Made by a program: the position numbers and the translations under genes
The notes under the pieces: model-generated
What the model saw: only the letters and a program-made list of their open reading frames with translations
Database searches by the model: none
Told to the model about the DNA's origin: nothing
Shown: piece by piece, positions 33,333 through 43,277 of the stretch
Position numbering within the stretch: the stretch's first letter is position 1
Layout: every line of letters begins with the position of its first letter
DNA from: Candidatus Saccharimonadota bacterium
GTDB lineage: Bacteria > Patescibacteriota > Saccharimonadia > Saccharimonadales > Saccharimonadaceae
Assembly: GCA_017540545.1 (NCBI GenBank)
Contig: JAFYAV010000001.1
Coordinates: 372,001 to 436,000 of the forward strand
Length of the DNA stretch: 64,000 nucleotides
Direction of reading: 5' to 3'

Positions 33333-34634
33333 ATGTTAGATATTAATTACATCCGTGCGAATCGCCAAAAGGTTGAGGATGCAATTCATAACAAGGGCTA
33401 CGAAATAGACCTTGGCAAAATCCTCGCATTAGACGACGAGCGCAAGAATCTATCACAGAAAATCGACAGCCTACGCCAGGAGCGTAACCAGATTTCCGCC
33501 AAGATGAAAAACGGCAAGCCCGACCAATCTCTGATCGAGAGAGGAAAGGCGCTCAAGAAAGACTTATCCGAGCTCGAGACTAAACTTGGCAACATTGAGA
33601 AAGAATATATTACTCAGCTCAAGACCGTCCCAAACGTTCCGGAAGACGACGTGCCAGTCGGCCTTACCGAAGACGACAATGAAGTTGCCGAGGTTGTTGG
33701 GGAACCGCGCAAGTTTGATTTTACTCCAAAGAACCACTATGAGATCGGTCAGATTCGCGACTGGATCGACAAAGAGCGCGCGGCCAAAGTTACTGGCGCT
33801 CGCTTCGCCTACATTAAAGGCGACATGGTTAAGCTCCAGATGGCCATTATTAATTTTGTGATGGATAGCCTCTCTGACGAGCGCGTAATTAAAGAGATTA
33901 TTAAAGAAAATGGCCTCGACGGCATTTCTTCAAAGCCATTCACACTCGTCCTCCCACCGCTAATGCTCCGTACGGAGATATATGACGCCATGGATCGTCT
34001 CGAGCCACAGGAAGATCGTTACAAAATTGAGGGCGAAGAGCTTTGGCTTCAAGGCAGCGCCGAGCACGTGTTGGGTAGCATGCACGCAGGTGAAATTTTC
34101 GCCGAAGAAGAGCTCCCAGTCCGCTATCTGGGCTATGCCACCTCCTTCCGTCAAGAAGCTGGCACTTATGGCAAGGATATGGAAGGCATCATTCGTATGC
34201 ATCAATTCGATAAGCTTGAGATGGAGAGCTTCTCCACAAAAGAAACCAGCCGCAAGGAGCACGAATTATTTGTAGCCATCCAGCGTTGGCTCCTTGAACA
34301 ACTTTTGCTTCCATACCGCGTTATTCGCAAATGTACTTTCGATATTGGCAAGCCTGATGCGCGCGGTATCGATATGGAAGTTTGGCTTCCCGGCCAAAAC
34401 AAGTACCGCGAAACGCATACCGCAGATTACATGACAGACTATCAATCGCGCCGCCTCGGTACACGTGTGCGTCGCGAAAACGGCGAAGTGGAGCTAGTTC
34501 ACACCAACGACGCTACCGCCTTTGCGTTGGGGCGCATTATGATTGCCGTCATTGAGAACTATCAGAATGAGGATGCGACTATTCGCGTCCCAGAGGTTCT
34601 GCGTAAATATTTGAATGGAAAGGAGATCTTGTAA
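33333..34634 (+). CDS. serS: Seryl-tRNA synthetase
   Basis: 433 aa class II synthetase charging tRNA-Ser. The N-terminal coiled-coil arm (about 30-105) binds the tRNA long variable arm. The catalytic core has motif 2 around RYLGYATSFRQEAGTYGKD and motif 3 around FALGRIMIAVIENYQ. Length is normal. The stop codon overlaps the start of hpf (TAATG), so both are co-translated. Predicted leaderless mRNA. Confidence 0.97.
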   Translation: MLDINYIRANRQKVEDAIHNKGYEIDLGKILALDDERKNLSQKIDSLRQERNQISAKMKNGKPDQSLIERGKALKKDLSELETKLGNIEKEYITQLKTVPNVPEDDVPVGLTEDDNEVAEVVGEPRKFDFTPKNHYEIGQIRDWIDKERAAKVTGARFAYIKGDMVKLQMAIINFVMDSLSDERVIKEIIKENGLDGISSKPFTLVLPPLMLRTEIYDAMDRLEPQEDRYKIEGEELWLQGSAEHVLGSMHAGEIFAEEELPVRYLGYATSFRQEAGTYGKDMEGIIRMHQFDKLEMESFSTKETSRKEHELFVAIQRWLLEQLLLPYRVIRKCTFDIGKPDARGIDMEVWLPGQNKYRETHTADYMTDYQSRRLGTRVRRENGEVELVHTNDATAFALGRIMIAVIENYQNEDATIRVPEVLRKYLNGKEIL

Positions 34635-34990
34635 TGATCGAAAATATTGATATTAGTGGCTCTAACTATGATGTTGAAGAGAGCCTACGTAAGTACGTCC
34701 AGAAACGTATCGGCAAGCTTGATCGCTACCTTCCGCGCCAGAACCGCAAAGATCTCGTTACCAAGGTTGTTGTTACGCAGGTTAATCGCGATCATGGCAA
34801 TAAGTACGAAATCTCCGCAACAATGGATATTCCTGGTGGCAAGGTTCTTAACGCTAAAGATGAGGCTTCTAACGTTTTCGCTGGTGTAGATATTCTCGAG
34901 GCCAAATTGACTGGCCAAATCCGACGCTTTAAGACTGAGAAAACTAATTACGATAAGAAAGGATTCCTCAAGCGCTTCTTGAAGAAGTAG
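34634..34990 (+). CDS. hpf: Ribosome hibernation-promoting factor (HPF/RaiA)
   Basis: 118 aa. MIENIDISGSNYDVEESLRKYVQKRIGKLDRYLP, summarised here as an N-terminal HPF fold start with the conserved alpha-1 helix, is followed by the NAKDEASNVFAGVDILEAKL helix. A basic C-terminal tail replaces the dimerisation domain of long HPF, so it is a short type. It silences ribosomes in stationary phase. AAGGAG precedes the ATG and it overlaps the serS stop by one base. Confidence 0.93.
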   Translation: MIENIDISGSNYDVEESLRKYVQKRIGKLDRYLPRQNRKDLVTKVVVTQVNRDHGNKYEISATMDIPGGKVLNAKDEASNVFAGVDILEAKLTGQIRRFKTEKTNYDKKGFLKRFLKK

Positions 34991-34999
34991 GCTGCGTGA

Positions 35000-35005
35000 T
35001 ATACT
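35000..35005 (+). promoter_or_regulatory. -10 of secA
   Basis: TATACT ending six bases before ATG 35012. Confidence 0.55.
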
Positions 35006-35011
35006 GATACG

Positions 35012-37909
35012 ATGAAAGAGAAGAGGTCAGAAGAGAAGCAGAAAAGGGTGGAAGAAAAAACCAAAAAGGTAAAAAAGACCAAAAAGGCTCCAAAAGAGAA
35101 GAAGCCAACCGACAAGCTTGCCGACAAATCTGGCACGACTAAGTTTTTGCAACACATTTTTGGTGATGCGCAGAAGCGCACACTTCGCCGTCTCCGTCGT
35201 CGTGTCGACGAAATTAACAAGCTCGGCGCCAAGTATTCCGAAATGACCGATGAGGAGCTTCAGGAGCAAACCGCGAAGCTCAAGAAGCGTCTCGCAAAAC
35301 TTACAAAGCAAGAGCAGGCCAAGATCGCACTCGAGAAGCTCAAGTCCGAAAAAGAGAAGAAGGGCGACAAAAAAGACAAGAAGCAAAAGAAAGCCGCTAA
35401 GAAAAAACCAGTCCAGGACGATGCTAAGGCATTGGATACTATTTTGCCAGAGGCTTTCGCACTCGTCCGCGAGGCTAGCGACCGCGTCCTCAAGCTTCGT
35501 CCGTTCGATGTTCAGCTCATCGGTGGTATTGCTCTTCATGAAGGCAATGTCGCCGAGATGAAGACCGGCGAAGGTAAAACCCTCGTTGCAACTCTTCCGG
35601 TTTACCTCAATGCTCTTACTGGCCGCGGTGTTCATGTTGTTACGGTCAACGATTATCTCGCCCAGCGCGATGCGGGCTGGATGGGCAAACTCTACAACTG
35701 GCTTGGCCTATCGGTTGGTGTCATTATTAATGAGGCTAGCTTCTGTTACGACCCAGAATATGTCAACGAAGACCACGATGATGAGCGCATGCGCCACCTC
35801 AAGCCATGCACTCGCAAAGAGGCATATAATTGTGATGTCACTTATGGTACTAATAACGAGTTCGGCTTCGATTATCTTCGCGACAACATGGTCAAAGACG
35901 CCGAATATCTCCGCCAGCGTGAGCTCAATTATGCCATTGTTGATGAGGTTGACTCTATCCTAATCGACGAGGCGCGCACGCCGCTAATTATCTCTGCGCC
36001 GGCCGCCGACAATCCAGAAAGCTATTATCAATTCGCTAAGGTTTGCGCTCAGCTTTCTAGCGAAGATTATATCGTTGACGAAAAACGCCGCACGGTCGCT
36101 CTCACCGACGAGGGTGTCGAGAAAGTTCAAAAGATCCTCGGTGTTGAAACTCTTTATTCTACCGAGAATACTCGCATCGTTTATCACCTTGAGCAGGCCC
36201 TCCGTGCCGAGACGCTCTTCAAGCGCGATAAGGACTACGTTGTTACTAACTCTGGTGAGGTTATTATTGTCGATGAGCACACTGGTCGCCTCATGCAGGG
36301 GCGCCGCTATAATGAAGGTCTGCACCAGGCTATCGAAGCTAAGGAAGGCGTCCTTGTTCGCCAAGAATCTATGACTCTTGCTACCATTTCCTTCCAGAAC
36401 TTCTTCCGCCTCTATCGCAAGCTTTCCGGTATGACCGGTACGGCTTTCACCGAGGCTGAGGAATTTCAGCAGATTTATGCTCTCGATGTGGTACAGATTC
36501 CACCGAACAAGCCAATTATTCGTGTCGATAAAGACGATCTCATCTATCGCACAACGGCCGCTAAGCTTAAGGCTATTGCTAATGAGGTTAAGAAGTATCA
36601 CGAAAAAGGCCAACCTGTTCTCATTGGTTCTGACTCTATCGAAAACAACGAAATGATTGCGGCTTACCTCGAAAAAGAGGGGATTCCATTTGAGATTTTA
36701 AACGCAAAGAACAATGAACGCGAGGCTGCAATTATTGCCAAAGCCGGCGAAAAAGGCGCCGTTACTCTTGCGACCAACATGGCTGGTCGTGGTACCGACA
36801 TTAAGCTAGCCCCAGGCGTAGCTGAGCTCGGCGGCCTCGTTGTGATTGGTACGGCTCGTCATGATTCTCGCCGTGTCGATAACCAGCTCCGTGGTCGTGG
36901 TGGTCGCCAGGGTGATCCAGGCACCACTCAGTTCTTCGTCAGCTGCGAGGATGACCTTATGCGCATCTTCCAGGGCGACCGCATTGCTGCTTTGATGCAG
37001 CGCCTCGGCATTGATGACGATATGCCAATCCGCAACCGCACGATTAGTAAGACGCTTGAGCAAGCTCAGAAACGCGTCGAGGGCTTCAACTTCGATTCCC
37101 GCAAGAACGTTGTTCAGTACGATAACGTTATTAACCGTCACCGCAAGGTTGTCTATACCATGCGTCGCAAGATTCTCGATGGCGATAATATTCGCCCAGA
37201 GATTAGCCGTCTCTACAAAGAAGAGATTGCTGAATTGGTTCAGTTTAGCTCCCGTGTCAACAAGAAGTTTGCCGAAAACTTCAAGCGCGTCTTCGATCTT
37301 GACGATGATCTAATTGATACTATTGGTCTCACTCGTAGCGAGAAAGATCGTAATCGCCTCGCTCTCGCTGCTGTCGAAGAAATGTATCGCGACAAAGAAC
37401 TCGAATTTGGTGAAGAAACCATGCGTAAGATTGAGCGCGAAGTTTACCTCAATGTACTCGATACGCTTTGGATGCAGCACCTCGAAAATATGCAACATCT
37501 TCGCGAAGGCATTCACTGGCGCTCCGTCGGCCAACGCGACCCGCTCGTAGAATACCGCGCCGAATCCCAAAAGCTCTTCGATGGCCTCCAACGTTCTTTG
37601 CGTGAAGAAGTCATGCATATACTGCTATCGATCAAGCCTCAAGAGGTTGCCGAGGTCTCCGACGATAAGTATGAGACTGAGCTCACCAAGATGGCCGATT
37701 CCGCCACCGAGAAAGGCGTCAATGAAATCTCCGCTGGCGAGAAGAATCTTGATAGCGAATTCACCAAAGACGAACATGGTGTCAGCAAGTCTGCTGAGCG
37801 CCGCCCCGTCGCCGCAACGGGCAAAAACACTAATCGGAATGCAAAGCGCAATCAAGCTCGCAAAAGTAAGAAAAAAGCGCGCCAAAACAAGAAAAAAGGC
37901 CGCCACTAA
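35012..37909 (+). CDS. secA: Preprotein translocase ATPase SecA
   Basis: 965 aa motor of the Sec pathway. Walker A MKTGEGKTL lies near 190, the DEAD-like box VDEVDSILIDEARTP near 311, then the preprotein-binding domain, NBD2 (TNMAGRGTDIKL) and the scaffold/wing helices. Two oddities: a Lys/Glu-rich N-terminal extension of about 45 residues before the usual start, and a Lys-rich insertion of about 50 residues (about 95-145) between the first helices and LPEAFALVREAS. The C terminus is Lys-rich and lacks the usual zinc motif (CxCxnCH). Predicted leaderless mRNA. Confidence 0.97.
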   Translation: MKEKRSEEKQKRVEEKTKKVKKTKKAPKEKKPTDKLADKSGTTKFLQHIFGDAQKRTLRRLRRRVDEINKLGAKYSEMTDEELQEQTAKLKKRLAKLTKQEQAKIALEKLKSEKEKKGDKKDKKQKKAAKKKPVQDDAKALDTILPEAFALVREASDRVLKLRPFDVQLIGGIALHEGNVAEMKTGEGKTLVATLPVYLNALTGRGVHVVTVNDYLAQRDAGWMGKLYNWLGLSVGVIINEASFCYDPEYVNEDHDDERMRHLKPCTRKEAYNCDVTYGTNNEFGFDYLRDNMVKDAEYLRQRELNYAIVDEVDSILIDEARTPLIISAPAADNPESYYQFAKVCAQLSSEDYIVDEKRRTVALTDEGVEKVQKILGVETLYSTENTRIVYHLEQALRAETLFKRDKDYVVTNSGEVIIVDEHTGRLMQGRRYNEGLHQAIEAKEGVLVRQESMTLATISFQNFFRLYRKLSGMTGTAFTEAEEFQQIYALDVVQIPPNKPIIRVDKDDLIYRTTAAKLKAIANEVKKYHEKGQPVLIGSDSIENNEMIAAYLEKEGIPFEILNAKNNEREAAIIAKAGEKGAVTLATNMAGRGTDIKLAPGVAELGGLVVIGTARHDSRRVDNQLRGRGGRQGDPGTTQFFVSCEDDLMRIFQGDRIAALMQRLGIDDDMPIRNRTISKTLEQAQKRVEGFNFDSRKNVVQYDNVINRHRKVVYTMRRKILDGDNIRPEISRLYKEEIAELVQFSSRVNKKFAENFKRVFDLDDDLIDTIGLTRSEKDRNRLALAAVEEMYRDKELEFGEETMRKIEREVYLNVLDTLWMQHLENMQHLREGIHWRSVGQRDPLVEYRAESQKLFDGLQRSLREEVMHILLSIKPQEVAEVSDDKYETELTKMADSATEKGVNEISAGEKNLDSEFTKDEHGVSKSAERRPVAATGKNTNRNAKRNQARKSKKKARQNKKKGRH

Positions 37910-37919
37910 TACCAAAGAA

Positions 37920-37952
37920 AAGAGATGCGACCAATACGGGCCGCATCTCAGC
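37920..37952 (+). terminator. Hairpin after secA
   Basis: GAGATGCG / CGCATCTC stem with a 12-base loop; no T-run follows, so it may be a processing or attenuation hairpin rather than a strong terminator. Confidence 0.4.
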
Positions 37953-38003
37953 GATAGTCATATCGTATCACATTTTGTTGGAAAAGTCAAGCATAACCAG
38001 AGT

Positions 38004-39281
38004 ATGAAACATTCAATCGAAGAAGTACATCTTGAAAACGGTGCCCGCGGTCTTTTAATTGATGCCCCCGGTTCGGCCGTAATTAATATCAAGATTATTT
38101 TTCGTGCCGGCAATAAATTCGTCAAAAAACCAGAGATTTACGAAGTAGCTCACCTGATGGAGCATATGGCCTTCGGCCGCAATGCAGAATTCAAGGACGA
38201 ACAAGCCTACGAGGCAGAGTTTACGAAGAATGGCGCCTATCATAACGCCTGGACCTCTGATAACTTTATCGCCTATGAGGCTGAATGTGCTGATTTTGAA
38301 TGGGATCGTATTTTACAACTCCAAGAGCTTGCTATTGCTAAACCGCGCTTCAATGAGGAAGAGCTGAACAGCGAAAAAGGCAATGTGCGTTCTGAGCTTA
38401 CTGGCTATCAAAACGATTATTCGCGCCTTATCTGGCCAAAGCTCCAACAGGAGTTAGGTGAGTCAGTTCTGACCTACGCCGAGCGTCTTAAGACGATTAA
38501 TAATATCGAGCTCAAAGACGTACGCGAACATCATCGTCGCACCCATACGGCCGCAAACATGCAGTTTATTATTACCGGTAGCCTACGTGGGCGCAAGCGC
38601 AAAATCATTAGCATGCTCGAAAACTGGGATTTGAAGCCTGGCGAGAAAATGGAAGTACCGATTAGTACTTATGTTGGCACTAATCCAGTTCTTATTCGCC
38701 GTAAGGATGCCGCAAATGTTTGTTTTGGTTTTTCGTTTATTATCCAGCGCCCGCTTGAGCCTAAAGAGCAATATGCCATGGGCTGCCTTAATCACATTCT
38801 TACCGGTACGATGAGCAGCAAAATTCTCGGCGCCGCCCGTAGGCGCGGCATTGTCTATGGCATCGGCTCCAATGCCGATAACGACAAGTGGAGCAGTACC
38901 TGGGACTTTGATGGCGAGGTCAACTCTGAGAACGCCGGCGAGCTATTTGATCTTATTGCCGTCGAATTGGTGCGCGTCATTAATGGCGACATCAAAGAAG
39001 AAGATATCCAGGCCGCCAAAACCTACGCCCTCGGCCGCCATCAGATGCTCGCTCAAACAGCTGATCAGATTAGCACTTATTATATGCGCGAATACATTAC
39101 GACTAACACTTACGAGCCGCTCAGCGAAGCGCCAAAGATGATTGACGCTATCGACAAGGGCACCATCGTCAGTCTTGCGCGCGAGTTTATGCAGTCTGGT
39201 ATTTCTGGTCTCGCCGCTGTCGGCAATATGAATAAATCTGTCGTCGATGAGCTTTGGTCGCATGTACTTGGCGCCATCTGA
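38004..39281 (+). CDS. M16-family zinc peptidase
   Basis: 425 aa. The inverted zinc motif HLMEHMAFG is at about residue 52, with the distal Glu in the EELNSEKGNVRSEL helix. The C-terminal M16_C domain includes a GRHQ-like region. This one-domain-pair size fits PqqL/MPP-beta-like bacterial peptidases, which act as dimers. Start ATG 38004 is taken as the first Met of the conserved N terminus; the frame is open upstream only inside secA. No Shine-Dalgarno or signal peptide seen. Confidence 0.9.
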   Translation: MKHSIEEVHLENGARGLLIDAPGSAVINIKIIFRAGNKFVKKPEIYEVAHLMEHMAFGRNAEFKDEQAYEAEFTKNGAYHNAWTSDNFIAYEAECADFEWDRILQLQELAIAKPRFNEEELNSEKGNVRSELTGYQNDYSRLIWPKLQQELGESVLTYAERLKTINNIELKDVREHHRRTHTAANMQFIITGSLRGRKRKIISMLENWDLKPGEKMEVPISTYVGTNPVLIRRKDAANVCFGFSFIIQRPLEPKEQYAMGCLNHILTGTMSSKILGAARRRGIVYGIGSNADNDKWSSTWDFDGEVNSENAGELFDLIAVELVRVINGDIKEEDIQAAKTYALGRHQMLAQTADQISTYYMREYITTNTYEPLSEAPKMIDAIDKGTIVSLAREFMQSGISGLAAVGNMNKSVVDELWSHVLGAI

Positions 39282-39287
39282 TATAAT
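39282..39287 (+). promoter_or_regulatory. -10 of the P-loop kinase gene
   Basis: TATAAT lying directly after the TGA of the peptidase gene, ending seven bases before ATG 39295. Confidence 0.65.
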
Positions 39288-39294
39288 AACCTTG

Positions 39295-39870
39295 ATGGAA
39301 AAAGATAAAGATATCAAACTCGTGGCTATTGTCGGCATGTGTGGCAGCGGCAAGTCTACGGCGGTGGATTACTTAACCGAGCGCAACGTTCCGAAAGTGT
39401 ATTTTGGTGGCGTGATCTTAAATGCACTCAAAGAGGCAAATCTTGAGATTAACCCCGAGAACGAAAGAATGATGCGGGAGGGCTTGCGCGAAAAAGAAGG
39501 TAAGGATTTCGTCGTTAAGCGCATCGTGAAAGATGCCAAAAAACTAATCGAGGCAGGACAAAAGCGTATAGTATTAGATGGTCTTTATAGTTGGACCGAA
39601 TACAAAGTTCTACGCCAGGAATTTCCTACCGAGATGACAGTTGTGGCGATTGTTACTCCGAAGGCCTTGCGTCGCAAACGTCTCGCCGAACGCCCGGAGC
39701 GCCCACTCACCGCGCAGGAAGTGGCCGAGCGCGATCGCACTGAGATTGAGAATCTAGAGAAGGGTGGCCCAATCGCCATCGCCGATTATTATGTAGATAA
39801 TTCTGGCACTATCGAAGAATTCTATGACGCTTTTGGTAAGCTCATGAAAGACATAGAGTTTATTAACTAA
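39295..39870 (+). CDS. P-loop kinase (dephospho-CoA kinase/adenylate kinase-like)
   Basis: 191 aa. Walker A is GMCGSGKST at 14-22. A LID-like segment (RRKRLAERPERPLTAQEVAERD) and the IADYYVDNSGT ending resemble dephospho-CoA kinase and archaeal AAA-type nucleotide kinases. The exact substrate is uncertain. ATG 39295 is preferred to ATG 39247 because the TATAAT at 39282-39287 lies between them. It is followed one base later by the TylF-like gene. Confidence 0.82.
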   Translation: MEKDKDIKLVAIVGMCGSGKSTAVDYLTERNVPKVYFGGVILNALKEANLEINPENERMMREGLREKEGKDFVVKRIVKDAKKLIEAGQKRIVLDGLYSWTEYKVLRQEFPTEMTVVAIVTPKALRRKRLAERPERPLTAQEVAERDRTEIENLEKGGPIAIADYYVDNSGTIEEFYDAFGKLMKDIEFIN

Positions 39871-39871
39871 T

Positions 39872-40450
39872 ATGTCTGACCTCCAAATCTCTACCAAAGA
39901 AACAGACGTTATTTTGCAGGAGCTCGCAAAGGCCGCATTGCTTCCCGGCGACGTTGTGGAATTTGGCTGCTATGCTGGCGATACGTCGGTTTTGCTCGCC
40001 GAAACGCTCAAGAGCTCGCCAGATAAATGGCTATATCTCTACGATTCATTTGAGGGGTTGCCGGAGAAAACCGCCGAGGACCAATCCGCATCCGGCTGGC
40101 GCTTTAAGGCTGGCGAGCTACGTGTTTCTCCTGAAACGGTTGCCCATAAGTTCAAAAAGCATAGCCTTCCCGAGCCAGTCATTGTCAAGAAATGGTTTGA
40201 TCAGCTTGAAGATTCTGACTTACCGAGCCAAATTGCGTTTGCGCTTTTAGACGGCGACTTCTATCAATCTATTAAAGTCAGCTTCGAAAAAGTCGTTCCA
40301 CATCTTGTTAAGGGTGGTACCATTATCGTCCACGACTATCGTAATGCCGACTTGCCAGGCGTCGCCAAGGCTGTCAATGAATTTGCCGAAGCGCATGCGG
40401 ACTTCACGCTTCGCCTTCGTGCAACTCTAGCAATTCTAGAGAAGAACTAA
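39872..40450 (+). CDS. TylF/MycF-family O-methyltransferase
   Basis: 192 aa. Motif I VVEFGCYAGDTSVLL, YLYDSFEGLPEKTAED, the FALLDGDFYQSIKVSFEKV motif with metal-ligand Asp, and GGTIIVHDYRNADLPGV are diagnostic of TylF/MycF methyltransferases, which act on sugars in macrolides or in surface glycans. Here a glycan role is more likely than an antibiotic. Starts two bases after the kinase stop. Its 3' end overlaps the convergent traX-like gene by 15 bases. Confidence 0.9.
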   Translation: MSDLQISTKETDVILQELAKAALLPGDVVEFGCYAGDTSVLLAETLKSSPDKWLYLYDSFEGLPEKTAEDQSASGWRFKAGELRVSPETVAHKFKKHSLPEPVIVKKWFDQLEDSDLPSQIAFALLDGDFYQSIKVSFEKVVPHLVKGGTIIVHDYRNADLPGVAKAVNEFAEAHADFTLRLRATLAILEKN

Positions 40451-41116
40451 ATCACTTATTAGATAAATAATCATTAAATGCGCCGGATAGAAGATGTAGC
40501 CAAACCATTTTGGCAATCTTCGTCCTAGCTTGCCGCTATAGAGAATAATCGGAATAATGGCCGTTATGGCAAATAGTTGCACGGGCTTTCGCTCTGTTGT
40601 TACGTAAATTGCCGTGCTGACAAAAAGCAATGCTGTATAGGTCGCCCAACGCCAGATTTGGTATTTTTTCTTCTTGAAGAGTTTTGAGGACAGATAAAAA
40701 CCTACAACCATTGCAACCCCATATGCGCCGTAATCCATATGAAAATATTCTGCTACAACGAATAGGATTGGCAGGCAGATCATTGACCAACTGCCGGATT
40801 CAATTATTGCCATCGCCGCAAAACCAGTCGCCAGTGTAAACATCACGTTTAAGTTTGGCATGGCAGTTAACGATGGTTGATGCAATAAATCGTAAGGTAG
40901 CTGTGATATAAAAGCAAAGGCAACTAAGCGCCCAAAATATGCCCAACGTTTCCCTTTGGTATGCAGAAAACCTTCTGCGAGCATAAAACAGAATAGCGGC
41001 ATCGCAAAACGGCCGATTAGTCTCATGGCTAGGTTATCGCCACAAAGAAAAAAGCCGATGTGGTCTATCAGCATTGTAATAATCGCAATCAACTGCAGCG
41101 TGCCCGAAGTGAACAT
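40436..41116 (-). CDS. TraX-like membrane protein
   Basis: 226 aa integral membrane protein with six to seven helices. The N-terminal GTLQLIAIITMLIDHIGFF, the RLIGRFAMPLFCFMLAEGF stretch and the ISQLPYDLLHQPS motif are signatures of the TraX family (F-pilin N-acetyltransferase and relatives). Chromosomal relatives of unknown function exist in Firmicutes and CPR bacteria. Acetylation of a pilin or another surface protein is only a guess. -10 TAAGAT (41130-41125) ends eight bases before the ATG, so a leaderless mRNA. Confidence 0.9.
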   Translation of the reverse strand: MFTSGTLQLIAIITMLIDHIGFFLCGDNLAMRLIGRFAMPLFCFMLAEGFLHTKGKRWAYFGRLVAFAFISQLPYDLLHQPSLTAMPNLNVMFTLATGFAAMAIIESGSWSMICLPILFVVAEYFHMDYGAYGVAMVVGFYLSSKLFKKKKYQIWRWATYTALLFVSTAIYVTTERKPVQLFAITAIIPIILYSGKLGRRLPKWFGYIFYPAHLMIIYLISDLVLL

Positions 41117-41124
41117 ATATAACT

Positions 41125-41130
41125 ATCTTA
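41125..41130 (-). promoter_or_regulatory. Extended -10 of the traX-like gene
   Basis: TGATAAGAT on the minus strand, eight bases before ATG 41116. Confidence 0.5.
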
Positions 41131-41215
41131 TCATGCGTTTTTTCATTAGCGCTTTGCGGATTGTCATTCAGCAAAAAATCTGCAAAAAACACTCCATCAC
41201 CCCTGTCTGGCAGAC

Positions 41216-41244
41216 TTGACACGCGAGTGCCAACGCGCTACAAT
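41216..41244 (+). promoter_or_regulatory. Promoter of dnaK
   Basis: TTGACA, 17-base spacer, TACAAT. The predicted start near 41251 falls immediately before the CIRCE operator. Confidence 0.8.
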
Positions 41245-41253
41245 TAGGTCAAC

Positions 41254-41280
41254 TTAGCACTCCAAAGGTGCGAGTGCTAA
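41254..41280 (+). promoter_or_regulatory. CIRCE operator (HrcA site) of dnaK
   Basis: TTAGCACTC, nine bases, GAGTGCTAA: a perfect CIRCE inverted repeat. It lies at the transcription start, so HrcA would block dnaK transcription. No hrcA gene in the window. Confidence 0.97.
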
Positions 41281-41319
41281 AACATAAATTCGTATATAAT
41301 TCAAGGAGGATAAATCCAC

Positions 41320-43206
41320 ATGAGTAAAATAATCGGCATCGACCTCGGTACCACCAACTCGGCGTTTGCCTACATGGTGGCTGGTAAGCCTGAGGTTATT
41401 ACAAACAGCGAGGGCGATCGCACGACACCGTCGGTCGTAGCAGTAACTAAGAAAGGCGATCGTCTAGTCGGGAAGGTCGCACAGCGTCAGCGTGTGACTA
41501 ATCCAGAGAATACCATTTATGGCATCAAGCGCTTAATTGGTCGTAAGTATGAAGATAAGGAAGTCCAAGACGACCTTGGCATCTTGCCATACAAAATCGT
41601 AAAGAAAGGCGCTGGCGTCGCTGTCAAGCTTGGCGACAAGGAAATGACCCCAGAGGAAGTCTCCGCGATGATTCTTTCCAAAATTAAAGCCGATGCGGAA
41701 GCTTTCTTGGGCGAGAAGGTTACCGAGGCTATTATTACTGTCCCGGCCTATTTCGACGATTCTCAACGCCAGGCTACGAAAGATGCAGGTAAGATTGCCG
41801 GTCTCGAAGTAAAGCGTATTATTCCGGAACCTACTGCTGCCGCTCTGGCTTATGGCCTCGAGAAGAATAGCGATCAAAAGATTGTCGTTTTCGATCTAGG
41901 TGGCGGTACCTTCGATGTATCCATCCTTGAACTGGGTGATGGCGTCTTTGAAGTGAAGGCAACTAACGGCGATACTCACCTCGGTGGCGAAGACTTCGAT
42001 AACAAAATCGTCGACTATATCCTGGCCGAGTTTGCTAAAGAAAACAATATTGACCTCCGTAAGGATGCCGCAGCTATGCAGCGCATCAAAGACGAAGCAG
42101 AGAAGGCCAAGAAAGAGCTTTCTAGCGCCACAGAGACGGATATTAATCTGCCATATATTACCGCTGACGCTGATGGTCCAAAGCATCTCGAACTAACATT
42201 GACGCGCGCCAAGCTCGAAGAGCTCGTGGCACCGCTACTTGACCGTCTCGATGGACCAGTCAAAAAAGCCCTCGACGATGCCGGCCTCAAAACTAGCGAC
42301 ATTGCTGACGTCGTCATGGTTGGTGGCATGACTCGTATGCCAGCTGTCGTTGAGCGCGTCAAGAAGCTCTTTGGCAAGGATCCAATGCAAGGCGTTAACC
42401 CGGACGAGGTTGTTGCTGTAGGTGCAGCAATCCAGGGAGGCGTACTTGCTGGTGATGTTAAAGATATTCTCTTGCTTGATGTTACTCCACTCACGCTCGG
42501 TATTGAAACCATGGGCGGCGTCCGCACTCCGTTAATCGATCGCAATACTACGATTCCGACCAGCAAGTCAGAAGTCTTTAGCACCGCGTCAGATAACCAG
42601 CCACAGGTAGAAATCCATGTTCTTCAGGGTGAGCGCGAGTTCGCCAAGGATAACAAATCTCTCGGCCGTTTCATTCTTGACGGCATTGCTCCAGCTCCAC
42701 GCGGTATTCCGCAAATTGAGGTTACTTTCAACCTCGACGCTAACGGCATCTTGAATGTGACCGCGAAGGATAAGGGTACTGGCAAAGAGCAGAGTATTAC
42801 TATTACGAACTCTGGCAACATGAGCAAAGAAGATATCGAGAAAGCTCAACGCGATGCTGAAGCGCACGCCGCTGACGACAAGAAGAAGAAAGAGGCCATT
42901 GAGGCAAAGAACCATCTTGAAAATACAATTTATCAGGCCGAGAAAATGCCGGATGAATATAAAGACAAAATCTCCGACGAGGACAAAGAGACTATCAAGA
43001 AGGCTGTCGCCGAGGCGAAAGAGTCACTTGAGAAATACGACGAAGACAAAGATAAGCTCGAAGAAGCTACTAAGGCACTCAACGATGCCATTATGCCAAT
43101 TGGCGCAAAGATGTATCAGCAAGCTTCCGAAGATGCCAAAAAGGATGATAGCAATTCGAACAATAAAGATGGCGACACCGTCGAAGGTGAAGTTGTAGAC
43201 AAATAA
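41320..43206 (+). CDS. dnaK: Chaperone DnaK (Hsp70)
   Basis: 628 aa. The ATPase domain begins [16 protein letters not shown], with [31 protein letters not shown] and the [13 protein letters not shown] motif. The substrate-binding domain follows from about 385, with the [14 protein letters not shown] linker. A Lys/Asp-rich C-terminal lid ends in a Ser/Asn-rich tail. AAGGAGG precedes the ATG. It stands alone: grpE, dnaJ and hrcA are not adjacent. Controlled by the CIRCE element and ended by a strong terminator. Confidence 0.98.
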   Translation: MSKIIGIDLGTTNSAFAYMVAGKPEVITNSEGDRTTPSVVAVTKKGDRLVGKVAQRQRVTNPENTIYGIKRLIGRKYEDKEVQDDLGILPYKIVKKGAGVAVKLGDKEMTPEEVSAMILSKIKADAEAFLGEKVTEAIITVPAYFDDSQRQATKDAGKIAGLEVKRIIPEPTAAALAYGLEKNSDQKIVVFDLGGGTFDVSILELGDGVFEVKATNGDTHLGGEDFDNKIVDYILAEFAKENNIDLRKDAAAMQRIKDEAEKAKKELSSATETDINLPYITADADGPKHLELTLTRAKLEELVAPLLDRLDGPVKKALDDAGLKTSDIADVVMVGGMTRMPAVVERVKKLFGKDPMQGVNPDEVVAVGAAIQGGVLAGDVKDILLLDVTPLTLGIETMGGVRTPLIDRNTTIPTSKSEVFSTASDNQPQVEIHVLQGEREFAKDNKSLGRFILDGIAPAPRGIPQIEVTFNLDANGILNVTAKDKGTGKEQSITITNSGNMSKEDIEKAQRDAEAHAADDKKKKEAIEAKNHLENTIYQAEKMPDEYKDKISDEDKETIKKAVAEAKESLEKYDEDKDKLEEATKALNDAIMPIGAKMYQQASEDAKKDDSNSNNKDGDTVEGEVVDK

Positions 43207-43223
43207 TCTAACGACCATCAAGG

Positions 43224-43256
43224 AAAATACCTCCGCATACCCCGGAGGTATTTTTG
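43224..43256 (+). terminator. Terminator after dnaK
   Basis: AAAATACCTCCG / CGGAGGTATTTTT stem-loop with T5 tail. Confidence 0.9.
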
Positions 43257-43277
43257 CCCGCAGAGAACACGCTATAC

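Noticed and set aside
35984-36613. 209-aa minus-strand ORF inside secA
   Set aside because: Antisense shadow; no promoter or Shine-Dalgarno.
37581-38003. N-terminal extension of the M16 peptidase into secA
   Set aside because: The added part is a frame shadow of secA; family homology starts at ATG 38004.
42015-42584. 189-aa minus-strand ORF inside dnaK
   Set aside because: Antisense shadow of a highly conserved gene with no start signals; low-complexity Ser/Thr composition typical of antisense frames.
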